Shown here: piece by piece, positions 1 to 7,825 of the stretch
How the letters are laid out: every line of letters begins with the position of its first letter
Numbering within the stretch: the stretch's first letter is position 1
Assembly (NCBI GenBank): GCA_008933835.1
Contig: WBUG01000036.1
Coordinates: 1 to 32,691 of the forward strand
Reading direction: 5' to 3'
DNA: 32,691 nucleotides
Source of the DNA: Bacteroidota bacterium
Lineage (GTDB): Bacteria > Bacteroidota > Ignavibacteria > UBA10030 > UBA8401
Notes under the pieces: generated by a model
What the model was told of the DNA's origin: nothing
What the model saw: the letters and a program-made list of their open reading frames with translations, nothing else
Databases searched by the model: none
Position numbers and translations under genes: made by a program

Positions 1-574
1 CTCCCCCGCGCCGCGCCGGTGCGTCGGCATTGGCGAGCTGCAGCAGCGTCGAATCGGCGATGCGCGTCGCGGGCGCCGTGAAGTACGCCTTGATGTCGGA
101 CGGCTTGCCGGTCAGTACGAACTTCCCCTTCAGTCTCCCCTTGTACGAATCGAGGGCGCTGTCGCTCTCCGCGTTCACGTACACCACCTCCCCTTCGACC
201 TCCTTCGGGCCGAGTCCCGGCGACCACGCCTTGGGATACGAGACGACGGGCTGGCTCTGGCGGCCGATGAGCGTGGCGGAGTACTTTTTCAGCTGCCAGC
301 CGCGGCCGAACGGACCCCACGCTTCGAGGTGCGCGTTCTCAAGACCCCATTCGCCCAGCGTCCGCTTCGCCCATTCCGCCGAGCGGTTGTAGTTGACGGA
401 GCCGGTGAGGCGCGGACCGTACACGTCTGCGACCCAGGAGAGGATCTGGCGCGCCTGTGAGCGGTTCATGCCTTCGTCGCGGATCTTCGCGATGACGGCA
501 CTGTCCTGTTTCTCCTGTGCGACCAGCATCATGACGGCGCCCAGCATGAGCGTCCAAAGGGAAAGGGTCTTCAT
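1..574 (-). CDS. M28-type zinc peptidase, N-terminal part (3' end outside window)
   Basis: The frame opens with an ATG at 574 behind a good ribosome binding site (AGGAGAA) and stays open to the left edge, so only about 191 N-terminal residues are visible. It starts with a short hydrophobic signal-like stretch (MKTLSLWTLMLGAVMMLVAQ). The text SWVADVYGPRLTGS at about residue 45, followed by a paired WGL/FGRGW region, is the typical N-terminal part of exported M28-family aminopeptidase-like proteins. The region around residues 110-170 looks like the beginning of a PA-type insert. The zinc ligands would lie in the missing part, so catalytic competence cannot be judged. It lies 38 nt downstream of a small lipoprotein gene on the same strand and is probably co-transcribed with it. 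Family assignment rests on recognition of the N-terminal region only. Confidence 0.8.
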   Translation of the reverse strand, partial: MKTLSLWTLMLGAVMMLVAQEKQDSAVIAKIRDEGMNRSQARQILSWVADVYGPRLTGSVNYNRSAEWAKRTLGEWGLENAHLEAWGPFGRGWQLKKYSATLIGRQSQPVVSYPKAWSPGLGPKEVEGEVVYVNAESDSALDSYKGRLKGKFVLTGKPSDIKAYFTAPATRIADSTLLQLANADAPARRGG

Positions 575-612
575 TCGTTCTCCTTGTGATGGTTCGGTGT
601 GGGGTCGTCCGG

Positions 613-1113
613 TCAGAACGGCTCGGCCGGAACTTCGTCGGTCTGCACCGAGTCGGCCGGCGCCGGTTTCGCGCCCTTCTTCTGCGGTTCGCCGAGCGAG
701 TTGAGGAAATCGCGGCGCATGTTCGCCGCCACGCGCACGTCGGAGCCGTTCACGAAGATCTTCCCGTCCCATATGCGTGCTTCGATCTTGAATTCGAACT
801 TCTTCTTGTCCGGCGAGAATTTGGCGACGATGCGGACCTGGTACTTGTCCCGCTGCATGTCCTCGGTGAAGTACGACGGACCGTAGGCGGAGCTTACGTA
901 GCCGTCCTCCTTGGAGATCATCTCCAGTTCGAACTTCTTGGTGATGATGTAGATGACCCGTTCCCACGCGTCGTTGTACTTGATGGAGGGCTTGACGTCC
1001 ACCACCTCCCAGTACTGTCTGGTCATGCGCATGAAGGAATCGGGCGCTCCCGAGCCGCATCCGCTGACGAGCAGCGCGGCGAGGAGAAGGATGGGCAGAG
1101 TGATACGGTGCAT
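613..1113 (-). CDS. Small lipoprotein of unknown function
   Basis: This is a 166-residue protein. I chose the ATG at 1113 because it begins a clean lipoprotein signal: a hydrophobic run and the lipobox VSGC with Cys19. The frame stays open upstream, but that extension is low-complexity Arg/His sequence antisense to the OsmC-like gene and is not credible. The mature part is soluble, mixed and charged, with the segment MISKEDGYVSSAYG and a Lys-rich strand region (DKKKFEFKIEARIWDG). It ends in a Pro/Ala-rich tail (KPAPADSVQTDEVPAEPF). I do not recognise a named family. The gene lies 62 nt after the OsmC-like gene and 38 nt before the M28 peptidase, all on the minus strand. Confidence 0.8.
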   Translation of the reverse strand: MHRITLPILLLAALLVSGCGSGAPDSFMRMTRQYWEVVDVKPSIKYNDAWERVIYIITKKFELEMISKEDGYVSSAYGPSYFTEDMQRDKYQVRIVAKFSPDKKKFEFKIEARIWDGKIFVNGSDVRVAANMRRDFLNSLGEPQKKGAKPAPADSVQTDEVPAEPF

Positions 1114-1175
1114 GGTTCGGTTCCCGGAGTGATGTGTCCGGAATATACCACTTTCCCGGAACAATGACAGCAGGG

Positions 1176-1592
1176 TCAGGCAGGAAAATCGTACCGCACG
1201 TCGAGGACCAGTTCCGGATGCAGACTTTTCGCGACGGGACAATGGTCGCCGATCTCGCGGATGCGCGCGTGATGGAGCGCGGGGATGCCCGGGGGAAAGG
1301 TGAGGCGGACGACGAGACGAGCGATACGTCGCGGAGCGTCGTCGCTCATGTGCTTCTCCACCTCCACGCGCGTTCCGTCCAGCATCACCGGCAAGGTCCC
1401 CTTCTTCGCCGCGATGCCGATGGTGGTGATCATGCACGAGCCGAGCGCAGCGGCGACGAGGTCCGTCGGAGAGAAGCTCTCGCCGCGTCCCATGTTGTCG
1501 CGCGGAGCGTCGGTGTCGAACGCGGCGCCGCTGGGACCGTGCACCGCGCCGCAGCGGAGCTCGCCGCGGTAGAGGATGGAGAGCTGGACCAT
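1176..1592 (-). CDS. OsmC/Ohr-like protein
   Basis: This 138-residue protein has the compact OsmC/Ohr layout. Members of the family reduce organic hydroperoxides with a pair of cysteines. The first candidate cysteine is Cys53 in AALGSCMITT, in the helix that follows the SPTDLVAAALG signature. The second is Cys118 in DHCPVAKSLHP. Both match the positions of the family's redox pair, so an active peroxidase or thiol-dependent function is plausible. The ATG at 1592 has the ribosome binding site AAGGAGTG and follows the stop of the upstream lipoprotein gene by two bases, which suggests translational coupling. The frame is open further upstream, but that part overlaps the lipoprotein gene and is rejected. 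It belongs to the YhfA-like rather than the classical Ohr branch only as a guess. Confidence 0.88.
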   Translation of the reverse strand: MVQLSILYRGELRCGAVHGPSGAAFDTDAPRDNMGRGESFSPTDLVAAALGSCMITTIGIAAKKGTLPVMLDGTRVEVEKHMSDDAPRRIARLVVRLTFPPGIPALHHARIREIGDHCPVAKSLHPELVLDVRYDFPA

Positions 1593-1594
1593 GG

Positions 1595-2443
1595 TCACTC
1601 CTTCGTCAGGTCGATGGTGCCGCGGTACTCCAGTACGCCGTTGACGGTGCGGACGGAACTGCGGGTGAACGAGATGAACCGGCGCACGTACTCCAGCCGC
1701 TGTTCTCCGTACTGCGCCGCCGGCAGCGGGAAGACGATCTCCGACCGCAGCGCCGAAGGGACGACGACGGGACGGATGAGGTCCGTGGAGGAGAGCGGGA
1801 TCTCCCGGTCGTACGGCACGTTCCAGCCCAGCAGCGAGACGGAGACCTTCGTCTTGAGCATCACCGTCTTCGGCAGTGGCGTGAGCCGGACGGCGTCCGA
1901 ATCCGCCGCCGCAATGACGAAGCGAATGCTGTCGCGGAGGTAGAAGCGCGCCGTCGGCGAGGCGGAGGCGGGAACGCCGGCGTACCGGCCGGAGACCGCC
2001 GCTCGCCCCTCCCCTTCGATCTCGATCTCCGCGGTGAGCGTGTTCGCGTCGGTGCCCGTGAATCGGAACCGCTTCAGGTCGATGTCCAGCCGTCCGGATT
2101 CGATATCGATATGGTTCACCACCGGAATGCCGAGCACGGTCGTCTCCTCGCGCCAAAGGGGCCGGGTCGCCAGGAATTCTACGTGAACGTCCTTCGTTCC
2201 CGCCGCCGTGACACGGTCCAGCAGGCGGTTCACCGCGGAGAGGCGCGTGCGGGAGACGATGTCCGCGCCGCCGGGAAGGCCTGCTGCGGCGGCATTGATG
2301 GAGGAATCCAGCGCCGCGGTGCGCGTACGGTGGTCCGCAGCGGACGCGCGGGACTCCTCCGCCGACGGAAGGTCGAGCGAGGAGCCGCAGCCGGCGAGCA
2401 GTGCGGCGGCGATGCAGAGGAACGGAGCCGAGAGCGTTCTCAT
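1595..2443 (-). CDS. Lipoprotein of unknown function (paralogue-like to its upstream neighbour)
   Basis: A 282-residue protein with a clear lipoprotein signal (lipobox LAGC, Cys19). The mature region has repeated beta-rich segments and ends in a strand pair (VRTVNGVLEYRGTIDLTKE). The upstream lipoprotein ends in a comparable way (EALIVTGKVVVALNVKHAG), and both carry a proline-containing segment before it (IVFPLPAAQYGEQRLEYV here, IQFPVDFQNRFPVPANRI there). I read the two as diverged relatives, but this was judged by eye. The start codon overlaps the stop of the upstream gene in an ATGA arrangement at 2440-2443, so the pair is translationally coupled. No enzyme motif was found. The likely site is the periplasmic side of a membrane. 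Confidence 0.83.
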   Translation of the reverse strand: MRTLSAPFLCIAAALLAGCGSSLDLPSAEESRASAADHRTRTAALDSSINAAAAGLPGGADIVSRTRLSAVNRLLDRVTAAGTKDVHVEFLATRPLWREETTVLGIPVVNHIDIESGRLDIDLKRFRFTGTDANTLTAEIEIEGEGRAAVSGRYAGVPASASPTARFYLRDSIRFVIAAADSDAVRLTPLPKTVMLKTKVSVSLLGWNVPYDREIPLSSTDLIRPVVVPSALRSEIVFPLPAAQYGEQRLEYVRRFISFTRSSVRTVNGVLEYRGTIDLTKE

Positions 2444-3231
2444 CGTTCCACCCCGGCGTGCTTCACGTTCAGCGCGACGACCACCTTCCCGGTGACGATG
2501 AGCGCTTCCTTCACCGCAAGGGAATAGAGCACCTGCTGCGCCGGCGTGGTGATGTCCATGTTGATGCCGCTCCGCACCTCGATGCGGTTGGCCGGAACCG
2601 GGAACCGGTTCTGGAAATCGACCGGGAACTGGATGGGGGGAAGATAATCGTTGAGCGTCGACAGTTTGATGGACAGGATGTCCTGGATGATGCCCTCCAT
2701 GGAGGCGATGACGCCGGAGGCCTTCACGGTGGGGACGATGTTGAACGGTTCGAGCCGGGCATAGAAGCGGCCGCTGTCCACCGCGAAGGTCAGCAGACAG
2801 TCCATGAGCAGGTCCACATCCACGTCGTACTCGTGCTGGAACGCCGCCATGGAGATGGTGGCGATAGCGGAGCCGTTGTACAGTTTCACGCGGACGGAAC
2901 GGATGTTGTAGGAGGTGAGCGAATCGAGCCAGCCGGTCGAACCGTCCAGCTGCGCTGCGGTCTTGTTGAGGAGCGCCTCGCTGAAATAGAACGTGAGGTC
3001 GGCGTTCCCGACCGGGTCGGGCTGCGCCAGGCGCCGGGCGAGCCGTTCCGCCCCCTGCAGACGCACTTCGGCCACTTTCGCCTCGCGCGCGGCGCGGAGC
3101 TGTTCCTGGTCCACGTCCGCTCCGGCGAACGGCCGGACGAGGAAGCAGCCGGAGAGGAGGAACGGAGAGATGAGGAATAATAGTCTCATAGAAAAAAGAA
3201 AAATGAAAAAAGAAAACGACGGCGGTCTCAT
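2440..3231 (-). CDS. Lipoprotein of unknown function
   Basis: A 263-residue lipoprotein. Two starts are possible. The ATG at 3231 has a ribosome binding site (GAGGAA) inside the end of the upstream gene and gives a long signal with the lipobox LLSGC at Cys29. The ATG at 3189 gives a more usual 15-residue signal but has only a pyrimidine-rich leader without a binding site. I prefer 3231, which also overlaps the upstream stop as ATGA (3228-3231). After the lipobox comes an Ala/Arg-rich helix (LRAAREAKVAEVRLQGAER) and then a mixed beta region. No known family was recognised. The gene is the first of an overlapping lipoprotein pair followed by the OsmC-like gene. Confidence 0.82.
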   Translation of the reverse strand: MRPPSFSFFIFLFSMRLLFLISPFLLSGCFLVRPFAGADVDQEQLRAAREAKVAEVRLQGAERLARRLAQPDPVGNADLTFYFSEALLNKTAAQLDGSTGWLDSLTSYNIRSVRVKLYNGSAIATISMAAFQHEYDVDVDLLMDCLLTFAVDSGRFYARLEPFNIVPTVKASGVIASMEGIIQDILSIKLSTLNDYLPPIQFPVDFQNRFPVPANRIEVRSGINMDITTPAQQVLYSLAVKEALIVTGKVVVALNVKHAGVER

Positions 3232-4331
3232 GGTTCCTCAGCGGGGCGTACGATGCCGTCCACGATGTCCGTCGTTGCGACGATGATGATGATGTACGGC
3301 ATGACGAGGAAGCGCACGTCCATCATGGGAAAGAGCAGCAGCCGGGCGCCGATGATGAGCACAGCGACGAGCAGCCAGCGCGCCGCGGGATGACGCAGCG
3401 GGTCCGCACCGGAGCGGAGCACGACCGCCAGTCCTGCGGCGGTCATGCCGGCCGCGGCGAAGAACCGCGTGCTCGTTCCAAGCGCCGACACTCCGGCGCC
3501 GAGCGAGGAGAGGAACAGCGCTCCGTCGAACGTCCCTCCTGTGCTTCCCGCGAAGGTGAAGAGGTACGCTTCACTCCAACCGGGATACCCCGACCAGTGG
3601 TGCAGTCCGAAGACCACGAGCAGCGATGCGGCGATGCCCGCCGCGGCAGCGATGCGGTGCTTCGGCACGACGGCGGCGTGCAGTACGGCGATGATGACCG
3701 CCGGCACCAGCAGGTCGCTCCGGACCAGCATCGCGAACGGGAAGAGGGCGTACGCGGACCGGCGGCCGTCGCGCAGCAGCAGGAACGCGCCGAAGAGGAC
3801 GAGCGTTGCGAGCGCATCCGGCGTCGAGAACCGTGCGACGCGCACCGTTCCCAGCACCGCGGCGGTGACGAGCGCCGCCGGCAGCAGGGCTCCGTGCTTC
3901 CACCGCCGTCCGGCGGCGGAGAGCAGGAGTACGATGCCAGCGCCGGACAGTGCCGAGACCGCGACGGTCGCTTCGATTCCGTTGATCCCGGCGGCCATGA
4001 GCAGGGCGACCGGCGCGGTGTATCCGATGCGCGCACGGTACCAGCCGAGCGTGGCGTGGAACGCCTCCGCGTCGGTCCGCATCGTCCGCCGGTACTCCGG
4101 ATGATGTCCCTCCGATAGAAGCGGCCCCTCACCGCCGCGGAACCGCTCCGCCGCTTCGTAGGCGGTGCGTTGCGCGCGCCCCGCATCGGCCCCCGTCAAT
4201 TCGGCCGCGGCGCCGGCGTAGGCGAGCGCGTCCCAGTTCAGTTCGGGACGGCGGTACGCCTCCGCTGCGACGAGCAGGGCGACGGCGACGGTCAATGCGA
4301 TGGAAAGAGGGCGGCGGCCGGAGAAGGACAT
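3228..4331 (-). CDS. Polytopic membrane protein, possibly GT-C-like
   Basis: This 367-residue protein is strongly hydrophobic, with roughly eight to ten membrane segments. The first helix is followed by NWDALAY and a long extracytoplasmic loop of about 100 residues. That is the layout of GT-C glycosyltransferases, whose first loop carries an acidic residue, but no diagnostic motif is certain. The ATG at 4331 is chosen because the open extension upstream is Pro/Arg-rich and overlaps the spsF-like gene. The chosen start has no visible ribosome binding site. Together with the upstream cytidylyltransferase it suggests a small surface-glycan or lipid-modifying unit. Function is not known. Confidence 0.75.
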   Translation of the reverse strand: MSFSGRRPLSIALTVAVALLVAAEAYRRPELNWDALAYAGAAAELTGADAGRAQRTAYEAAERFRGGEGPLLSEGHHPEYRRTMRTDAEAFHATLGWYRARIGYTAPVALLMAAGINGIEATVAVSALSGAGIVLLLSAAGRRWKHGALLPAALVTAAVLGTVRVARFSTPDALATLVLFGAFLLLRDGRRSAYALFPFAMLVRSDLLVPAVIIAVLHAAVVPKHRIAAAAGIAASLLVVFGLHHWSGYPGWSEAYLFTFAGSTGGTFDGALFLSSLGAGVSALGTSTRFFAAAGMTAAGLAVVLRSGADPLRHPAARWLLVAVLIIGARLLLFPMMDVRFLVMPYIIIIVATTDIVDGIVRPAEEP

Positions 4332-4404
4332 GGAGGAAGGTAGCGAGAAATCGGGTGAAGCGGAACAGGAAAGGGGGCGCGGGAAGCGGGCCGGAGAAGT
4401 CCGT

Positions 4405-5196
4405 TCAGACGTCCGCGGCAGCGGTAGCGGTCGTCCGCATGTCGTCGGGCGCCCCGGTTCTTCCGCCGATACGCCGTTCATTGATATTCTGAATATCGGG
4501 TCTGGACATCACGAACGACAGTATTTCGTACAAAGAGAAATATGGAGACGCAGTGCTGAAGAGTTCGTCGTAAACGGCCGTCACGAACTCATAATCCTCG
4601 GGATAATCGACGGTCCACCGGTACCTCATCGAATAATCAACGCCCGCTTCCCAGGTAAGATTATCGAGAGTGAAACGGTCCGGACGGTTCCAGATGAAAG
4701 GGGTGACATGCTCGCGTTCAACGGCCAGCCGCGCTTCACGCCACGCATGCTCCAGCGCAGAGAACGACATCACCTCCACCCCGTTGCCGTCGGGATACGT
4801 GGCCGGGCGCAAATTACCGACGAAATCGAACCGGCCTTCGTTCCGGCGATGGTAGAGGATGATGCGATCGATGACCGCCGGATCGATGAGAGGACAATCG
4901 GAGGAGATCCTCACCACGACATCGGCCCGTTCCTCCTGCGCCAGCCGGTAGTTCCGGTCCAGCAGGTCCGTGGGATGACCGGAGTGACATTCCACTCCGA
5001 TGCGCCGGCAGAGCGCACGGATGGGGTCGTCCGAATCGAGGAACGAGGTGGCGACGACTATCTTCGCTCCGCACCGGGTCATGCGTACACGCTCCGTCAT
5101 GCGCTGCAGCAGCGGAGCCCCCGCCAGCGGCAACATCACCTTGTTCGGCAGCCGCGCGGAGCCGGTGCGGGCCTGGATGACGATGAGGGTCTTCAC
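4405..5196 (-). CDS. spsF: SpsF-like cytidylyltransferase / glycan-biosynthesis nucleotidyltransferase
   Basis: The 263-residue product begins KTLIVIQARTGSARLPNKVM, the nucleotide-binding loop of the CMP-sugar/CDP-type nucleotidyltransferase superfamily in the form typical of SpsF (spore-coat polysaccharide protein F-like). The later motif VVRISSDCPLIDPAVID holds the conserved acidic metal-binding position. SpsF-like enzymes are thought to activate a sugar or sugar acid with CTP, but the exact substrate is unproven. The start is a GTG at 5196. No in-frame ATG exists before the frame enters the upstream gene, which ends at 5219. The gene follows the metallophosphoesterase by 22 nt and is probably transcribed from the Pho-box promoter in front of it. 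Confidence 0.83.
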   Translation of the reverse strand: MKTLIVIQARTGSARLPNKVMLPLAGAPLLQRMTERVRMTRCGAKIVVATSFLDSDDPIRALCRRIGVECHSGHPTDLLDRNYRLAQEERADVVVRISSDCPLIDPAVIDRIILYHRRNEGRFDFVGNLRPATYPDGNGVEVMSFSALEHAWREARLAVEREHVTPFIWNRPDRFTLDNLTWEAGVDYSMRYRWTVDYPEDYEFVTAVYDELFSTASPYFSLYEILSFVMSRPDIQNINERRIGGRTGAPDDMRTTATAAADV

Positions 5197-5218
5197 GATG
5201 CCGGTTCCATCGCCGCGT

Positions 5219-6121
5219 TCAGAACCCGTGGGCCATCGGCAGGGTGCGGCCGGCGTCGAGGCGCACCTCCGCACTGCGTACCTTCCCCTTGTCGACGGTC
5301 ATGAGGTGGAAGCGCCTTTTCCCTCCGTCATCGGGGAAGATCGTTCCCCCGGCGTTGTGGAACGTGAGCGAACGGCGTTCGTAGGAATCGTGTTGGTGCA
5401 CGTGACCGTGCAGTACCGCCGCCACCGGACCGGCACCGAAGAGGCGCATCAGCCGTTTCTTCTTCCGGAGCTTCATGGTGCTGTTCTCGATCGTCTGCCA
5501 CAGCTGCTGGAGGTGTCCTCCTCCCGCGGCGTGTTTCAATCTGTTGAAATGATGATGGATGAGCACCAGCGGCACCGTTCCGGCGAGGATGCCGCCGGCG
5601 AAGATCTCCTTCAGGCGGGCGAGCTGCGTCGCACTGACCTCGCCGTTGGAGCCGAGCGGATTCCGCAAGGCGCTCCAGCGCGCCACGGAATTGATGCCGA
5701 TGAACGCGATGCCGCGCACCACCTTTACGAAGGGGAAGAGCGCTGCGCCGGCGGAGTACCGGCATCCTTCGAAGGTCTCACGGAACGCGGCGTGGAACTC
5801 CTTCACCTTCGCGTCGATGTCGGTCCGGCGGCACGCGCCGGGGAACGACACCACCTCCTCCGCCAGGTGCGGTCCGCCGAAGATATCGTGATTGCCGATG
5901 GTGACGGTGAGACGGTCGGGGTCCAGCAGTCCGAACTCGCGGAGGATGCCGCGCACGTGCTGGAACTCGCGGGGACGCGCCTGGTTCGTGATGTCGCCGG
6001 TGATGACGATGTGATCGGCGCGGAGCTCGCGGCACCGTTCGAGCACTTCGTAGAACGCGTCGGTCCGCTCCGGATGCCGGTCCGGACTGAGGTGGAGATC
6101 GGAGAGATGGGCGATGCGCAT
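5219..6121 (-). CDS. Calcineurin-like metallophosphoesterase
   Basis: The 300-residue protein carries all the metal-binding blocks of the calcineurin-like superfamily in order: SDLH near the N-terminus (Asp8, His10), GDIT, GNHD, a His pair in LIHHHFN, and the GHVH-type block HGHVHQHDS. There is no signal peptide, so it should act in the cytoplasm. The overall layout is that of CpdA-like cyclic-nucleotide or phosphodiester hydrolases, but the substrate cannot be read from sequence. The ATG at 6121 has AGGA six bases upstream. A three-unit 11-bp Pho-box-like array lies 41 nt before the start, so the gene is probably induced by phosphate limitation. It is the first gene of the leftward run towards the lipoproteins. 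Confidence 0.92.
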   Translation of the reverse strand: MRIAHLSDLHLSPDRHPERTDAFYEVLERCRELRADHIVITGDITNQARPREFQHVRGILREFGLLDPDRLTVTIGNHDIFGGPHLAEEVVSFPGACRRTDIDAKVKEFHAAFRETFEGCRYSAGAALFPFVKVVRGIAFIGINSVARWSALRNPLGSNGEVSATQLARLKEIFAGGILAGTVPLVLIHHHFNRLKHAAGGGHLQQLWQTIENSTMKLRKKKRLMRLFGAGPVAAVLHGHVHQHDSYERRSLTFHNAGGTIFPDDGGKRRFHLMTVDKGKVRSAEVRLDAGRTLPMAHGF

Positions 6122-6162
6122 CGGCGTCCTGTGTTCGTGACGGCACGAAGGTACAGAACGCC

Positions 6163-6191
6163 TGTGATGAAGAGGTTACGTGAGTGTTATG
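6163..6191 (-). promoter_or_regulatory. Candidate Pho box A (three 11-bp units)
   Basis: Read on the minus strand, CATAACA, CGTAACC and CATCACA follow each other at exactly 11-bp spacing (plus-strand starts 6185, 6174, 6163). The words fit the NRTAAYR core 7/7, 6/7 and 6/7. The array lies between the stop of ppx and the metallophosphoesterase start, in the direction of the latter. Tandem 7-bp words with 4-bp spacers are the architecture of PhoB/PhoP sites. The core word differs from the E. coli one. Confidence 0.6.
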
Positions 6192-6201
6192 ATATGATGA
6201 A

Positions 6202-7782
6202 TCAACGGAGGCGGGACAAGCCCTTGCTGCGGCGCAGGATGACCGTTCGGGAGAACTCCTCTTCGAAGAGTCCCTTCTTCCGGTCGGCGCCCCAGAGCTC
6301 GAGCTCCACGTCGTCCCGCTTGGGGGCGGTCACGTTCATCACGATGCGGCGCCCGCTCATCCGCACCGCCACGTCGCGTACCTTGCCGCTGTGCGAACGG
6401 TCCAACCCGTCCGCGATGCGGAGGATGCCCGCCAGCGCGCGGACGATCCCCTGGTCCTCGGGAGAGAGGGCCCGGTATCCTTCATGCTTGATCTTCGGAT
6501 GGCTCTTCCGGTGGTAGCGGGCGACGTTGGCGATGATCTCCTTCTCGTTCTCGGTGAAACCGAGCAGGTCTCCGTTGCGGATGATGTAGTACGAGTGGCG
6601 GTGATGGAGCGCGTGCGAGAGGGAGACGCCGATGTCGTGCAGCAGCGCCGCGGTCTCGAGGTACTCGCGTTCGGTCCCGCCGAGACCGTGCAGACGCTTC
6701 GTCCGGTCGAAGATGCGCACGGCGAGCGCGGCCACGGTGCGGGCGTGCGGCAGTTCGTTGTGGAACCGCCGGGAGAGGGTCATGATACTGTGCAGACGGA
6801 TGTCGGAAAGATGACGCAGGGAGGGCCGGTGCACCGACTTTTCGATGGTGTCGAGGATGATCCCTTCCCGCAGCGCGAACTCCGACACCGTGATGTCGCG
6901 GAGGCCGAGGACTTCGGCGATCTGTTCGAGGATCACCGCCCCGGCGGGGATGATGTCCGTCCGCGACTGGTCCAGCCCATCGATGCGGACCCGGTCCTCC
7001 GGACGCTCCTCTGCGAGGATGCGTTCGACGACGGAGGCCAGTTCTCCGGCGGTGAACCGCACGTTGTTGAGCGACGCCTCGTTCCGCTCCCCGCGCCGGG
7101 CCAGGACGATCTTAGCGAGGTTCATCACCGTGCCTGAACTGCCGATCACCTGCCGGTACCGGAAGCGCGACGTCTCGCGCTTGATGGGGGTGAGCATCCC
7201 GCGCACGTACCGGCGGCATTCTTTGACCGCTTTCGTGGTGACGCGTCCCCCGGGGAAGAACCGTTCGGTGAGCCGTACGGCGCCCAGCTTGATGCTGGAG
7301 GCGGAGAGGATGTCCTTGCGCCGTCCCACCACGAACTCCGTGCTTCCGCCGCCGATATCGATGCAGAGCACCGTGCTGTCGTACACCGGCAGCCCCTGCA
7401 CCACGCCGAGGTAGATCATCCGCGCCTCTTCGGCGCCGGAGGCGACCTCCAGTTTGATGCCCGCTTCGCTCTTCACCCGGCGGATGAACTCCTCCTGGTT
7501 CAGCGCTTCGCGCACCGCGCTCGTCGCCACGGCACGGATGGAGGCGTTGTATCCGTCCGCGATGCGCTTGAAGAAGCGGAGCACCCGGATGCCGCGGGTC
7601 ATCGCCGCGTCGGAGAGGTACTTCATGTCCGTGGAGCCGGAACCGAGCCGCACCAGTTCCTTCTCCCGCGCCAGCGTGCGGAACTGTCCGGTCTCGGTGG
7701 AGAACTCCGCCACGACGAGGTGGAACGAGTTGGTGCCGACGTCGATGGCGGCGATGGTGGAGGAATGGCGGAGGGTGGTCAT
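6202..7782 (-). CDS. ppx: Exopolyphosphatase / guanosine pentaphosphate phosphatase family (Ppx/GppA)
   Basis: The 526-residue protein starts with the ASKHA-type phosphate loop AAIDVGTNSFHLVVAE and has the second loop IDIGGGSTEFVVG around residue 140. These are the two hallmark blocks of Ppx/GppA. The C-terminal half is an HD-type domain with LLHDIGVSLSHALHHRHSYY and VARYHRKSHP. The length is close to that of E. coli Ppx (513 residues). The enzyme removes terminal phosphates from polyphosphate and may also act on pppGpp; sequence alone does not separate the two. The gene follows ppk by 43 nt on the same strand, so synthesis and breakdown of polyphosphate are probably co-expressed. The start has no strong ribosome binding site. 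Confidence 0.94.
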   Translation of the reverse strand: MTTLRHSSTIAAIDVGTNSFHLVVAEFSTETGQFRTLAREKELVRLGSGSTDMKYLSDAAMTRGIRVLRFFKRIADGYNASIRAVATSAVREALNQEEFIRRVKSEAGIKLEVASGAEEARMIYLGVVQGLPVYDSTVLCIDIGGGSTEFVVGRRKDILSASSIKLGAVRLTERFFPGGRVTTKAVKECRRYVRGMLTPIKRETSRFRYRQVIGSSGTVMNLAKIVLARRGERNEASLNNVRFTAGELASVVERILAEERPEDRVRIDGLDQSRTDIIPAGAVILEQIAEVLGLRDITVSEFALREGIILDTIEKSVHRPSLRHLSDIRLHSIMTLSRRFHNELPHARTVAALAVRIFDRTKRLHGLGGTEREYLETAALLHDIGVSLSHALHHRHSYYIIRNGDLLGFTENEKEIIANVARYHRKSHPKIKHEGYRALSPEDQGIVRALAGILRIADGLDRSHSGKVRDVAVRMSGRRIVMNVTAPKRDDVELELWGADRKKGLFEEEFSRTVILRRSKGLSRLR

Positions 7783-7825
7783 CGTTCGGAGAATATACGG
7801 AAGTTCGGGACGGGATGGAACGGGT

